The notes: generated by a model not told the origin, from the letters alone. Counted from the first letter of the stretch, positions 1 through 9,784 are shown. The stretch is DNA of 64,000 nucleotides from an uncultured Blautia sp. (GCA_900540785.1 UQHF01000014.1:22323-86322), one strand, 5' to 3'. A program made the numbers and translations.

Positions 1-758
1 CCGGGGGAAAAGGCTCAGGAGCCGTATTTTTTTCCGGCTGTGGTCTTCGCTGTATTTTCTGCCAGAACCGGGAGATTGCCATAGGAAAAGACGGAAAAGA
101 AATTTCAGTGGAAAAGCTGGGAGAAATTTTTCTTAACCTGGAAAAACAGGGTGCAGCCAATATTAATCTTGTAACAGGGGCGCACTATGTTCCTCAGATC
201 AGAGAAGCCCTGGGCATCGCAAAAGAGAAGGGCTTATCTGTTCCTGTTGTATATAATTCAAGCGGATATGAGAAGGTGGAAACATTAAAACTTCTGGAAG
301 GATATGTGGACGTGTATCTTCCTGACTTTAAATATATGGAAGCTTCTCTTGCAGAGGCGTTTTCAAATGCGCCCGATTATCCGGAAAGGGCAAAGGAAGC
401 AATCGAAGAGATGGTGCGCCAGACCGGGAATTGTGTGTTTAATGAAGAGGGATATATAGAAAAGGGAACGATCGTAAGACATCTGATCCTTCCGGGACAT
501 ACGGTAAATTCCAAAAAAGTGCTGGATTATCTGCACGATAAATATGAAAATAAGATTTTTATCAGCATCATGAATCAGTATACGCCTGTGTATGAGCAGA
601 AAATATATAAAGAACTGAATCGAAAAGTGACAGAAAGAGAATATAAAAAAGTCCTGGATCATGCGTTGGAAATCGGGGTGGAAAACGGCTTCTGGCAGAC
701 GGGAGATACCGCGAAGGAAAGTTTTATTCCTGCCTTTGATTATGAAGGGCTTGATTAA
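1..758 (+). CDS. PflA-like radical SAM protein (5' partial)
   Basis: The gene enters the window already open in frame 3; its start lies before base 1, and the GTG at 108 is internal. The visible part holds the radical-SAM cluster motif CGLRCIFC (C-x3-C-x2-C; cysteines at bases 39, 51 and 60), which binds the [4Fe-4S] cluster that cleaves S-adenosylmethionine. The rest fits the COG1313 group of pyruvate-formate-lyase-activase-like proteins, with stretches such as VVYNSSGYE and DVYLPDFKY. About 252 residues are visible, so only a short N-terminus is missing. The substrate of this family is not settled; it is named for similarity to PflA, not for shown glycyl-radical activation. It converges on the trkH gene, with a hairpin at 781-800 between them. 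Confidence 0.85.
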   Translation, partial: GGKGSGAVFFSGCGLRCIFCQNREIAIGKDGKEISVEKLGEIFLNLEKQGAANINLVTGAHYVPQIREALGIAKEKGLSVPVVYNSSGYEKVETLKLLEGYVDVYLPDFKYMEASLAEAFSNAPDYPERAKEAIEEMVRQTGNCVFNEEGYIEKGTIVRHLILPGHTVNSKKVLDYLHDKYENKIFISIMNQYTPVYEQKIYKELNRKVTEREYKKVLDHALEIGVENGFWQTGDTAKESFIPAFDYEGLD

Positions 759-780
759 AAAATGCCGTAAAAGGAAGGAG

Positions 781-800
781 GCCGGTACTTTCGTACCGGC
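781..800. terminator. Hairpin between convergent genes
   Basis: A perfect 8-bp stem (GCCGGTAC / GTACCGGC) with a TTTC loop lies between the 3' ends of the radical SAM gene and trkH. There is no clean T-run on the plus side. On the minus side the flank is pyrimidine-rich (CCTCCTTCCTTTT). It probably acts as a shared terminator or 3'-end stabiliser. Confidence 0.55.
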
Positions 801-924
801 GCGTATGAAAAAGAAAAATATTTAATTAAGAAAGACTTATTGCTTTCTACGAGTATTAATATAACCGAAAAATGTGAAAAAAGTGTGATGTACATTTGAA
901 AAAAATGTGAAGGTATGAGATTTT

Positions 925-2364
925 TTAAAATTTCTTCCATGTATTCTTTGTAAAGAGAAGGAGAAGAGGGAAAATCTCAAGTCTTCCTGCAAGCATATCA
1001 AAAATCAACACACATTTTGCAAGGGGCGAGAACAGGGAAAAGTTCCCGGTGGGACCAACAAGCTCAAGGCCGGGACCGATATTATTTAAGGTTGCGGCAA
1101 CGGCTGTAAAGTTGGTTGTAAGGTCGTACTCATCAAGCCCCAGGATCAGAACGGAACCGGCAAAAATTAAAATATAAACAGCCATAAAAATATTTGTGGA
1201 GCGGACAACCTCATGCGGAATGGGTTTCCGGTCCATTTTTATTTTTTTGATGGCATTTGGGTGCAGGTAAAGGTGGAGTTCTTTTGCTACTGTTTTAAAC
1301 AGGATAACAAGACGGGATACTTTAATTCCACCGCCTGTACTTCCGGCGCAGGCTCCTACAAACATAAGGAGAACAAGAATCGTTTTGGAAAAAACAGGCC
1401 ATTGATTAAAATCGGTCGTGGCATATCCTGTAGTCGTAATGATCGAGCCAACCTGAAAGGCGGACTGCTGAAGGGCAACCCATATATTATCAAACATGTG
1501 CACTGTATTTATGGCAATGGCAAGTATGGAAACGCCGATAATACCGAGGTAGTAGCGAAGCTCCTCCACCTTAAATGCCTGGACAAATCTCTTTGTGAGA
1601 AGAAGAAAATACACATTGAAATTTACGCCAAACAAAATCATAAATATGGTGACAACTACCTGGATATAAGTGCTGTATCCTCCGACGCTGTCGTTTCGGA
1701 TGCCAAAACCTCCTGTTCCCGCTGTACCGAAGGAGATACATAAGGTATCAAAAAGCGGCATTTTGCCAATAAGCAGCAGAATGATCTGAAGCACAGTCAG
1801 ACCAAAATAAATCGTGTAAAGAATCTTTGCAGTGGACTGTACTTTTGGCACAAGTTTTCCGACGGAAGGTCCCGGGCTTTCCGCTTTCATAAGGTTCATA
1901 TGGTATCCGCCTGCCAGAGGAAGAAGCGCCAGAATAAATACAAGAACACCCATGCCCCCGATCCAGTGGGTGAAACTTCTCCATATAAGGATACAGTGGG
2001 GGAGAATCTCCACATCTGTAAAAATACTTGCCCCGGTTGTAGTAAAGCCGGATACTGTTTCAAACAGCGCATCTACGGGGCTTGAAAGACTTCCGGAAAG
2101 GAGAAAGGGAAGCGCCCCCATAATACTTAAAACAATCCAGCTAAGTGCAACTGCAACAAAGCCCTCTTTTGTATAAAAGGCTCTTTTTTTAGGCTTTTTT
2201 AAAGTAAGAGGAATTCCGATGGAAACACAGACTGCCATAGTGATGAGAAAGGCAAGGCCTGATTTTTCCCCGTAGATCACAGCTGTAATACAGGGAAGCA
2301 GCATAAAAGCAGCTTCCAGATTTAAAATCCAGCCAATAATATAAAAGATAATGGAATAATTCAT
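925..2364 (-). CDS. trkH: Trk/Ktr potassium uptake channel subunit TrkH
   Basis: Integral-membrane K+ translocation subunit of a Trk/Ktr system (479 residues). The four pore loops expected of the family can be read in order: TTGASIF, GTAGTGGFG, TTTGYATTD and NNIGPGLE. The glycines in them form the selectivity filter in known TrkH/KtrB proteins. Long hydrophobic segments fill the remainder. The start follows GGGAG at a good distance. It is the second gene of an operon with trkA, 10 bp downstream, which supplies the cytoplasmic RCK gating ring. The length is typical of TrkH. Confidence 0.93.
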   Translation of the reverse strand: MNYSIIFYIIGWILNLEAAFMLLPCITAVIYGEKSGLAFLITMAVCVSIGIPLTLKKPKKRAFYTKEGFVAVALSWIVLSIMGALPFLLSGSLSSPVDALFETVSGFTTTGASIFTDVEILPHCILIWRSFTHWIGGMGVLVFILALLPLAGGYHMNLMKAESPGPSVGKLVPKVQSTAKILYTIYFGLTVLQIILLLIGKMPLFDTLCISFGTAGTGGFGIRNDSVGGYSTYIQVVVTIFMILFGVNFNVYFLLLTKRFVQAFKVEELRYYLGIIGVSILAIAINTVHMFDNIWVALQQSAFQVGSIITTTGYATTDFNQWPVFSKTILVLLMFVGACAGSTGGGIKVSRLVILFKTVAKELHLYLHPNAIKKIKMDRKPIPHEVVRSTNIFMAVYILIFAGSVLILGLDEYDLTTNFTAVAATLNNIGPGLELVGPTGNFSLFSPLAKCVLIFDMLAGRLEIFPLLLLFTKNTWKKF

Positions 2365-2374
2365 AAACGCTCCC

Positions 2375-3733
2375 TTACCTTTCCAGAATATCGCTGATGT
2401 CGCGAAGTCCCTTATTTGTGGTGACGATCATAACGGTGTCTCCAGGCTGGATCGTGTCGTTTCCTCTTGGAATCCGAATAGAGCCATGACGATTGATACA
2501 GCCCACAAGAAGATTCTTTTTCAGAGGAAGCTCAGAAAGAGGAATGCCGGCTGCAGGACAATTTTCGCAGATGGAAAATTCAAGCGCTTCCGCCTGATTG
2601 TCCAGAATGTGGTAAAGGGTTTCCACATTACTTCCGATGGTGTTCTGCATGGCGCGCACATACTGGAGAATGGAATCCGCAGTAATGTATTTTGGATAAA
2701 TAACGCTTCCAAGATCCAGACGGTCAATTACGTCATCAAAGGCAAGGCGGTTTACTTTTGCAACTACTTTTGCCTGAGAGATGCTTTTGGCAAAAAGGGA
2801 GAGGAAGACATTTTCTTCGTCCAGGTTGGTGAGGGTGACAAAAGCCTCAGCCTGCATAAGACCCTCCTCCATCAGAAGGGAGCGGTCTGTTCCGTCTCCG
2901 TTTATGATGGTGGCATCCGGAAGAAGTTCGCTTAATGTTTCACACTTGTCCTTATCTTTTTCAATGATTTTTACATCGATTTTCATATCAATAAGAGCCT
3001 GGGAGAGATAGTAGGAAATCGTCCCGCCTCCGATGATAATGGCGTTTTTTACCTGATTTGTTTTCATTCCTATTTTCTTAAAAAAAGAAGCCGTATTTTT
3101 CGGCGGAGCCATAACGGAGAGAATGTCGCCGTTGTGGATCACATAATCTCCTCCCGGGATAGAAACGGAATCCGGACTTTCCGCAGCACATATTAAAATG
3201 TCGCAGTTAAATTTTTCTTTTAACCGGGAAATGTTCATTCCGTCAAGGCAAAATTCCGGCAGTACCTTAAATTTTACAAGCTCAACTCTGCCTCTTGCAA
3301 AAGTGTCAATTTTGAGAGCGGAAGGAAAACGAAGCACACGGGAAATTTCCTGCGCGGCTGCCAGCTCCGGATTAATAAACATAGATACACCCAGACGTTC
3401 TCTGATAAATTCACTTTCTTTGCTGTAGATGGGATTTCTCACGCGGGCAATAGTCTGACAGTGCCCTGCTTTCTGGGCAATGAGGCAGCATAAAAGGTTC
3501 AGTTCGTCAGAACCGGTAACTGCAATGAGAATATCTGCTGCTTCCACGCCTGCTTCCATGAGCACATTGATACTGGCTCCATTTCCAACAACGCCCATAG
3601 CGTCTATATCGTCGCATAAGGAAGTGAGCTTTTCCTGAGAAATATCGACAAGAGTGATGTCGGTATCTTCTTCCTGTAACTGTTCTGCAAGGGTACGTCC
3701 GACTTTTCCGCACCCGACAATAATTATCTGCAT
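2375..3733 (-). CDS. trkA: Trk potassium uptake regulatory protein TrkA
   Basis: Cytoplasmic NAD(H)-binding regulator that forms the gating ring of the Trk K+ channel (452 residues). It is a tandem of two RCK units. The first Rossmann motif is GCGKVG at residues 7-12, and the second is around residues 231-240 (IIIGGGTIS). Each is followed by a TrkA-C-like segment, as in full-length two-RCK TrkA. The ATG at 3733 was preferred to an upstream in-frame ATG at 3751 because GGAGG sits 5-6 bases before it and the protein then begins directly with the first beta strand (MQIIIVG). It is transcribed with trkH. Confidence 0.92.
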   Translation of the reverse strand: MQIIIVGCGKVGRTLAEQLQEEDTDITLVDISQEKLTSLCDDIDAMGVVGNGASINVLMEAGVEAADILIAVTGSDELNLLCCLIAQKAGHCQTIARVRNPIYSKESEFIRERLGVSMFINPELAAAQEISRVLRFPSALKIDTFARGRVELVKFKVLPEFCLDGMNISRLKEKFNCDILICAAESPDSVSIPGGDYVIHNGDILSVMAPPKNTASFFKKIGMKTNQVKNAIIIGGGTISYYLSQALIDMKIDVKIIEKDKDKCETLSELLPDATIINGDGTDRSLLMEEGLMQAEAFVTLTNLDEENVFLSLFAKSISQAKVVAKVNRLAFDDVIDRLDLGSVIYPKYITADSILQYVRAMQNTIGSNVETLYHILDNQAEALEFSICENCPAAGIPLSELPLKKNLLVGCINRHGSIRIPRGNDTIQPGDTVMIVTTNKGLRDISDILER

Positions 3734-3773
3734 AATTTCCTCCAATTTCATTGCTTACGCTATAATCACAGCT

Positions 3774-3801
3774 ATTATAACACCCGGGTATGGAATTTGA
3801 A
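3774..3801 (-). promoter_or_regulatory. Predicted promoter of trkA-trkH
   Basis: Minus-strand TTCAAA, 16-bp spacer, TATAAT, with the -10 at 3779-3774, about 40 bases before the trkA start. The divergent 190-bp intergenic region also serves the kinase gene on the plus strand. There a TATAAT at 3902-3907 is present, but without a good -35. Confidence 0.5.
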
Positions 3802-3943
3802 ATAGAAAAATTAATGGAATCTTTATATTATTAAGCTATAATTTGTATAATCTTAACTTTGAAATAAAGAAAATTTTATTTTGTATAAGAAATAAAGTTG
3901 TTATAATAAGAAAGAAATGAAAAGGAAGGAATTTTGAGAAAAT

Positions 3944-5740
3944 ATGATAAAGAAAATTTTGAAAAAATATAATTGCTGGAAGCTTGGGAAAAAGCTGCTT
4001 GTCATATTTGTTCTTGTTTCCATTCTGCCGATTTTATTTGTCCAGGGTTTTGCATTTTATATGAATCGGGAAAAGATGACAGAAAAGATTGATGAACTCA
4101 TGGTAAATAACTTAACGCAGATTGCGGAAAGAGTAGATTTGAATATGGAAGTGTATACGAATCTCATTTACCAAATTTATAAAGACCAGGTCATTATTGA
4201 TTGCATTCAGAAAATTTCACGGGATCAGGACAGTGGGGAAAAAGCGGTAGGATATAATCAAATTATGAACCGCCTGAAGCAGTATAGTGACAGAGCGTCC
4301 AGTATTCGATGTATTTCTGTGGTCTGTCCCGATGGAAGCTCTGTTTTTTACGATTTTGAGACAGATTCTTCTGTTAATACCATATGGCAGGGGAATGAAG
4401 ATATGAGAAATACACTTCCGTATCAGGAAGCTGTAGATAAACCGGGAATGGTGGTGACAGATACAATGCGCTTTCCAGAAGAAAGTACAGCTTATTTTCA
4501 CATTTCCAAGAGAATGTTTGATTTTAACAATCTGGAAAAGGGAAGCATTGCGACTGTCATTATGACAATAAGTGAGAGAGCATTGAATGAAATATGTAAA
4601 AACCCGGGAGACATGCAGGATAAAAGTATTAATTTTATAGTGAATAAAAACAGGCAGGTCATTTCTTATCCAGATAAAGAATTTGCAGGGATTTCTATAA
4701 ATCCGAAACTGAAAACAGAAGAGTTTGTAAAGGTTTCCGGGTATCTCCGGGAAAGAAACACAGGAATTAACGAGTATGAGGATTCTATGACCGGGTGGAT
4801 ATTTTGTAATGCCTATGACAAAGATTATATGTTGAAGGATATTTCAGATACACAGAGGATTTTGGTGTTTGCGTCAGCAGCAGTACTGATTTTTGCAGTT
4901 TTTCTCATTGCATATACAGTAAAAAGTCTGGATGCTTCTGTAAATTCTGTTGTATCCGGCATACAGGAAGTACAAAAAGGAAACTTAAATGTTGTGGTTC
5001 CTGTTCGGTCGTCAGATGAAATTGGTGTGATAGCAGATAATTTTAACAGCATGACAGTGAAAGTAAAAGAATTGATCTGTCAGGTGGGAGCGGCGAAGGA
5101 AAAGCAGAAAAATGCAGAGATCAGAGCTCTGGAGGCACAGATAAATCCACATTTTCTTTATAATACGTTGGATTCCATAAACTGGCTGGCAATCGAGAAA
5201 GAAGAATATGAAATCAGCAAAATGCTGAGGAATCTGGGTATTATCCTGAGATACAGTATAAATAAAAGCAATCAGATGGTAACGGTTCAGGAGATGTGTG
5301 ACTGGCTGGAAAAGTATGTGAGTCTTCAGGAGATGCGGTTTGACAATGTTTTTTCTTACGAGGGCAATGTGGAGTCTGATGCGTATGGGGTAAAGGTATA
5401 TAAGCTTCTTCTTCAGCCCTTTGTGGAAAATGCAATTATACATGGATTTAAGGAAATCGACGGCGGAGGAATCCTCAGGGTAGATATTTTTATGACCGAG
5501 GACAAAAAAGGTATTACGATCATTATAGAAGACAATGGAAAGGGAATGATGCCGGATATGGTAAAATGCTTTAATAACAGAGAAACCGCAATTCAAGATG
5601 ATGGACGCAGCATTGGTCTTCATAATGCTTTCTCAAGAATGAATATGTATTACGGGGAAGCGGCAACCTGGAATGTAAGCAGTATTCCGGATATGGGAAC
5701 AGTAGTTACGCTGCGCCTGCCTGTGTTGGAGGAAGAGTGA
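3944..5740 (+). CDS. YesM-type sensor histidine kinase (arabinofuranoside locus)
   Basis: Membrane-bound sensor kinase of the LytS/YesM class, 598 residues. A transmembrane helix at about 17-38 is followed by a large extracellular sensor region to about 300. A second helix lies at about 305-325, followed by HAMP (SVVSGIQEVQKGNLNVVVP...). The His-kinase domain carries the phospho-acceptor in NPHFLYNTL (His403), and the ATPase domain has ENAIIHGF and DNGKGM boxes. It is followed immediately by its YesN-type response regulator and then by a solute-binding protein gene, which suggests it senses an extracellular sugar, perhaps via that binding protein. Its target is probably the GH127/ABC operon downstream. 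Start: ATG after AAGGAAGGA, spacing somewhat long. Confidence 0.92.
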   Translation: MIKKILKKYNCWKLGKKLLVIFVLVSILPILFVQGFAFYMNREKMTEKIDELMVNNLTQIAERVDLNMEVYTNLIYQIYKDQVIIDCIQKISRDQDSGEKAVGYNQIMNRLKQYSDRASSIRCISVVCPDGSSVFYDFETDSSVNTIWQGNEDMRNTLPYQEAVDKPGMVVTDTMRFPEESTAYFHISKRMFDFNNLEKGSIATVIMTISERALNEICKNPGDMQDKSINFIVNKNRQVISYPDKEFAGISINPKLKTEEFVKVSGYLRERNTGINEYEDSMTGWIFCNAYDKDYMLKDISDTQRILVFASAAVLIFAVFLIAYTVKSLDASVNSVVSGIQEVQKGNLNVVVPVRSSDEIGVIADNFNSMTVKVKELICQVGAAKEKQKNAEIRALEAQINPHFLYNTLDSINWLAIEKEEYEISKMLRNLGIILRYSINKSNQMVTVQEMCDWLEKYVSLQEMRFDNVFSYEGNVESDAYGVKVYKLLLQPFVENAIIHGFKEIDGGGILRVDIFMTEDKKGITIIIEDNGKGMMPDMVKCFNNRETAIQDDGRSIGLHNAFSRMNMYYGEAATWNVSSIPDMGTVVTLRLPVLEEE

Positions 5741-5742
5741 AA

Positions 5743-7227
5743 ATGAGAATTGTAATTGTAGAAGATGAAATTAAAATCAGAACAGGAATGGCAAAACTGA
5801 TTTCCAGACATACAGAACATACTATTGCAGGAGAAGCCAGAAATGGACAGGAAGGTTTGGAGATGATATTAAAAGTGAAGCCGGATCTTGTGATTTCAGA
5901 CATTCGTATGCCGGTAATGGATGGACTTGATATGCTGAAAAAATTAAAAGAGGCAGATTTTCAGTGCCATTTTGTAATTTTAAGCGGGTATTCAGAGTTT
6001 GAATATGCACAAAAAGCTCTGAGGTACGGAGCAGATGATTATCTTTTAAAACCACTGGCAGCGGAAGACGTGACAGGAATTTTAGAAAGCATAAACAGAC
6101 GGGTGAAAGAAGAAAATAAAAAGACTGCGGAGACAGCAGAAGGTATTTTCAGAGGCTTCCTGTCAGGAGGAAAAAGAGAAACAGAAGAAGAATACAGGAA
6201 ATTAGAAAATTCCGGTAATTTTGAAAACGGAAGAAGGATACTGCTTCTTGGTGGCTATGTGGGCAATACTTCTCCTACTTATATTCGAACAGTAGAGGCA
6301 AGATTAAAGGAGATTTGTAATTACTATACATTCCTTGAAAATACACAGGAGATTTATTGTCTTTTACAGGAAGAAAGTTTTGCGAGGATCCAGAGAAGAG
6401 TTTATATGAATCTGGAAAAGAAAGAAGAACCTGTATGGGCAGCAGTGTATCTTGAGGATATAAGAAAACTGGTTTCCGGGGGAGAAAAGCTTCGTCATAT
6501 GTATCCATATAGTATGTGTGCAGGAGCCAGAGAGCTTCTTACAGAGGAAAAAATAGACAGCCTCGCCTTTTCGGAGTATGAATATCCGCGACAGATAGAA
6601 AACAGGATACAGGAAAATATATGTAAAGGAAAAATGGAGAGTTTAAGCAGCGATATAGAAGCGTTTCAGAATTACATAAAAGAGCAGAACTGGGAACCGC
6701 TCTGGTACAGAGAAGCATATGGGAAACTGATTCGTTTTATGGAGGCCGTATGTCAGGAGGTAAATCCGGATGCATATAAAAATTTGAAACAGTGTGAAGC
6801 GGGGAAAGAAACAGAAAAAGCTGTCACAATAGGAGAACTGCAGCTTGCTGTGAAAAAGGCGGAAAGAGCGGTTCTGATTACGGGTGAGAAAAAAGAAGAT
6901 ATAGGAAATTATACAATTTTAAGAGCAATCTGTTATATCAGGGAGCACTACGGAGAAGATTTGTCACTGGAGATTTTAGGAGAGCATCTTGATATTACAC
7001 CGGAATATTTGAGTACGCTTTTTAATAGAGAGGTAGGCATTAATTTCAGTGTATTTGTAAAAAGGTTTCGTATCAGTCAGGCAAAACGTCTTTTAAAGGG
7101 AACAGATAAAAGGATTTATGAAATCGCACAGGAAACAGGGTATCGGGACCCAAAGTATTTTACCCGCGTATTTAAGGAAGAAACGGGAGTATCTCCGGGA
7201 GAGTTCAGACAGATAAAAGAAATATAG
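5743..7227 (+). CDS. YesN-type AraC response regulator
   Basis: Cytoplasmic response regulator, 494 residues from the preferred ATG at 5743. GGAGGA lies nine bases upstream; an in-frame GTG at 5737 is too close to it. The receiver domain is residues 1-120 with acidic pocket E7/D8, phospho-acceptor D53 (ISDIRMP) and conserved K103. A long middle region of about 270 residues has no recognisable motif. The C-terminal 100 residues are a double helix-turn-helix AraC DNA-binding domain ending in GYRDPKYFTRVFKEETG. It lies directly after the YesM kinase gene, the usual arrangement for polysaccharide-sensing pairs, and most likely activates the operon starting at 8554. Confidence 0.92.
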   Translation: MRIVIVEDEIKIRTGMAKLISRHTEHTIAGEARNGQEGLEMILKVKPDLVISDIRMPVMDGLDMLKKLKEADFQCHFVILSGYSEFEYAQKALRYGADDYLLKPLAAEDVTGILESINRRVKEENKKTAETAEGIFRGFLSGGKRETEEEYRKLENSGNFENGRRILLLGGYVGNTSPTYIRTVEARLKEICNYYTFLENTQEIYCLLQEESFARIQRRVYMNLEKKEEPVWAAVYLEDIRKLVSGGEKLRHMYPYSMCAGARELLTEEKIDSLAFSEYEYPRQIENRIQENICKGKMESLSSDIEAFQNYIKEQNWEPLWYREAYGKLIRFMEAVCQEVNPDAYKNLKQCEAGKETEKAVTIGELQLAVKKAERAVLITGEKKEDIGNYTILRAICYIREHYGEDLSLEILGEHLDITPEYLSTLFNREVGINFSVFVKRFRISQAKRLLKGTDKRIYEIAQETGYRDPKYFTRVFKEETGVSPGEFRQIKEI

Positions 7228-7240
7228 AGGGGGAAAGTAA

Positions 7241-8428
7241 GTGAAGGCAAAAAATATTGCAACAATTCTTTTGCTTGTTTTTGCAGGAATCATGTGGTGT
7301 AAGCAGCCGGTAGCAGCAAAGGAAAGGCAGGAACTTGTTTTATGGTCTTATTATGAGACACAGGCACAAAGGACAGCTCTTGATAATATGGTACGGGATT
7401 TTAATCAGTCCCAGAATTCATGGCATCTTTCATGGAAATATGTGACTATGACAGGATTTATCCGTAAACTTTCTTCCGCGTATACAGAAAATGATCTGCC
7501 GGATATGGCAATTCTCGATAATCCGGATATGCCGGTGATGATTCGGCTTGGAATGTTTGAAGATATTACGGAACTGGCAGAAAAATGCGGAATATTATCT
7601 GAATACTATCCTTCTATTGTAAGAACGGTTCAATATGAAGACAGAATTTATGGAATGCCGTTTAACTGTAATAATACAGCCCTGATCTATAATAAAGAAA
7701 TTCTGGAACAGGCAGGCGTAGAAGCGCCTTCTACATGGGAGGAGCTCAGAACAGCAGCCAGAGTACTTACGAATGATAAGTGTCAGGGATTTTCTATTTG
7801 TGCGATGCAGGGAGAGCAGGGAGCGTTTCAAATTCTTCCCTGGATCTTGTCGGCAGGAGAAGAGCCGGACTGTCTTGGAGGACGGGGAACAGAAGAAGCA
7901 TATGAATTTTTCAGAAATCTTATCTGGGATGGAAGTCTTTCAGAAAACTGCATTAATCTTACGCAGACAGATCTGGGACAGGAATTTGTGGAGGGGAAAA
8001 TTGCGATTATGCAGAATGGCCCCTGGATTTTGCCGATGCTTGATGACGCAGGAGTGGACTATGGGATTGTTCCGATTCCGGGAGAAGAGAAAAGAAGGGC
8101 TGTTCTTGGAGGAGAAAATATAGGGATTTTAAAAGGAAAGAACAGGGAAGGTTCTCTCGCTTTTCTCGAATTTTGCATGAGTGGAGACAAGATGCTGGAA
8201 TTTTGTGAGACAGCGGGAGTGCTGCCTGCGAGAAAAGACCTGGCAAAGGAGTATGTGAAAAAAGAAGAGAAAATGAAAGTGTTTGAAGAACAGATGGAAA
8301 CGGCAGTGACAAGATCAGAGATACCGAGATGGAGTTCTGTGTCGGAAAAACTCACAGAAGGTATGTTTCAAACAGTAACAGGAGAAAAAACACCGAAAGA
8401 AATTGCACGGGAGATATACGGAAAATAA
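7241..8428 (+). CDS. Extracellular sugar-binding protein (sensor-linked)
   Basis: Family-1-type ABC extracellular solute-binding protein, 395 residues, starting at GTG after AGGGGGAAAG. A signal peptide of about 25 residues ends near PVAA-KER; the lone cysteine in IMWC is not a convincing lipobox, so it may be secreted or membrane-held. It begins 13 bp after the response regulator and belongs to the kinase/regulator cluster rather than to the permeases. It is clearly paralogous to the binding protein encoded next: the two share LPD-x-x-ILD, NGPW and LGGEN blocks and a C-terminal IPR motif. The position suggests it could present sugar to the kinase, as AraP does for AraST in Geobacillus; that role is inference. 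Confidence 0.85.
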   Translation: MKAKNIATILLLVFAGIMWCKQPVAAKERQELVLWSYYETQAQRTALDNMVRDFNQSQNSWHLSWKYVTMTGFIRKLSSAYTENDLPDMAILDNPDMPVMIRLGMFEDITELAEKCGILSEYYPSIVRTVQYEDRIYGMPFNCNNTALIYNKEILEQAGVEAPSTWEELRTAARVLTNDKCQGFSICAMQGEQGAFQILPWILSAGEEPDCLGGRGTEEAYEFFRNLIWDGSLSENCINLTQTDLGQEFVEGKIAIMQNGPWILPMLDDAGVDYGIVPIPGEEKRRAVLGGENIGILKGKNREGSLAFLEFCMSGDKMLEFCETAGVLPARKDLAKEYVKKEEKMKVFEEQMETAVTRSEIPRWSSVSEKLTEGMFQTVTGEKTPKEIAREIYGK

Positions 8429-8474
8429 AAGTGTAAAACAGATTAAATTATTCCACCCTTCTTAAATTATTAGA

Positions 8475-8504
8475 ATTACAAAAATGGAAAACCTCTCTTA
8501 TAAT
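8475..8504 (+). promoter_or_regulatory. Predicted promoter of the arabinofuranoside ABC/GH127 operon
   Basis: ATTACA (four of six matches to the -35 consensus), an 18-bp spacer and TATAAT at 8499-8504. It lies inside a set of nested inverted repeats (8488-8549) that runs up to the ribosome-binding site of the downstream gene. This supports separate control of the transport operon from the kinase/regulator cluster. Confidence 0.5.
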
Positions 8505-8553
8505 CATTTTAACAGCTAAGAGCTGAAGGAATGATGAAAGGGAGGTTTTTATA

Positions 8554-9783
8554 ATGAAAATGAAAAAAGTGATGGCAGCGATTCTTACAACAGCAGTTTC
8601 CTGTGGACTTTTAACTGGGATCAATCTTACTTCTGTAGCTGCGGCAGAGAAAAAAGAAGTAGTGATATGGGATTATTTTGAAACAGATGCACAAAAAGAA
8701 ATGATGCAGAGCCTTATTGATGGTTTTAACGCATCTCAGGATGAATATGAAGCAACACATACATATGTGCCTTTTGCAGATTATGAAAAGCAGCTTACTC
8801 TTGGAATTGCTTCCGGAGAACTTCCGGACATCGTTATTCTTGACGGGTGCAGCATGGCTTCATTTATAGAATTGGGATTATTCGGAGATATTTCTGATGC
8901 AGAAATTAACTGGGATGAATATATGCCAGGTCCTCTGGAATCAACTATGATGGAGGGAAAACACTACGGAATTCCATTTGCAACAAACTGTACAGCTCTT
9001 TTCTATAATAAGGATATGTTTGATGAGGCAGGATTGGAATATCCGGATGAAAATACAACCTGGGATGAATTTCATGAAATGGCAAAAGCTCTGACAAAAG
9101 ATGGAGTTTATGGATTTGGAAATGCTGCCACCAATACAGACGAGGGAACGTTCCAGTGTCTCCAGTGGCTCTATACGGCAGGCGGTTCCTATACGGATAT
9201 TGAATCGGGAAAAGATGCATACACCCTTATGCAGGAAATGATAGAAGATGGTTCCTGGACAAAAGAATGTGTAAACTGGACACAGTCTGATGTAAACAAC
9301 AATTTTATGGCTGGAAATATCGCGATGCAGCAGAATGGACCGTGGCAGATTCCGGGAATTGAAAAAAATGCTCCTGACTTAAATTATGGTGTTACAGTCC
9401 TTCCGAAAAAAGATGAAAATGCAGAACAGGCAACCTCCATTCTTGGCGGAGAAAATATGGGAGTGGTAAATAAAGAAGATATGTCCGGAGCAAAAGCGTT
9501 TCTTCAGTATTATGACCAGACAGACGTTATGGTAGAAGCAATGAAACAGTACGGCTCTTATCCTCCAAAAACAGAGGCGGCAAAAGACAGCTACTGGACA
9601 GATGACCCCGTTCAGGAAGCATTTCTTCTTCAGATTGAAACATCAATTCCAAGAGGACCAAGTGCCTCCTGGCCGTCTTATTCCAGCGCTATTCAGACTG
9701 GATTTCAGGAAGTTATGACTTCTGCAAAAACACCGGATCAGGCAGCAAAGGACACACAGGCAGCAGTTGACGCAGTGAAATAA
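8554..9783 (+). CDS. ABC sugar-binding protein (transport)
   Basis: Substrate-capture protein of the first ABC importer, 409 residues. The signal peptide ends at about VAAA-EKK. The mature protein has the family-1 solute-binding fold with GELPDIVILD, FYNKDMFDEAG and NGPWQIPG. An AVSC sequence in the signal peptide might be a weak lipobox. It is preceded by a strong GGAGG and followed by a stable hairpin, then by two permease genes and a GH127 enzyme. The likely ligand is therefore an oligosaccharide with terminal beta-L-arabinofuranose; specificity is inferred from context only. Confidence 0.9.
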   Translation: MKMKKVMAAILTTAVSCGLLTGINLTSVAAAEKKEVVIWDYFETDAQKEMMQSLIDGFNASQDEYEATHTYVPFADYEKQLTLGIASGELPDIVILDGCSMASFIELGLFGDISDAEINWDEYMPGPLESTMMEGKHYGIPFATNCTALFYNKDMFDEAGLEYPDENTTWDEFHEMAKALTKDGVYGFGNAATNTDEGTFQCLQWLYTAGGSYTDIESGKDAYTLMQEMIEDGSWTKECVNWTQSDVNNNFMAGNIAMQQNGPWQIPGIEKNAPDLNYGVTVLPKKDENAEQATSILGGENMGVVNKEDMSGAKAFLQYYDQTDVMVEAMKQYGSYPPKTEAAKDSYWTDDPVQEAFLLQIETSIPRGPSASWPSYSSAIQTGFQEVMTSAKTPDQAAKDTQAAVDAVK

Positions 9784-9784
9784 C

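Noticed and set aside
5012..5623. 203-codon open frame on the minus strand
   Set aside because: Antisense to the catalytic domain of the YesM kinase; no start signal.
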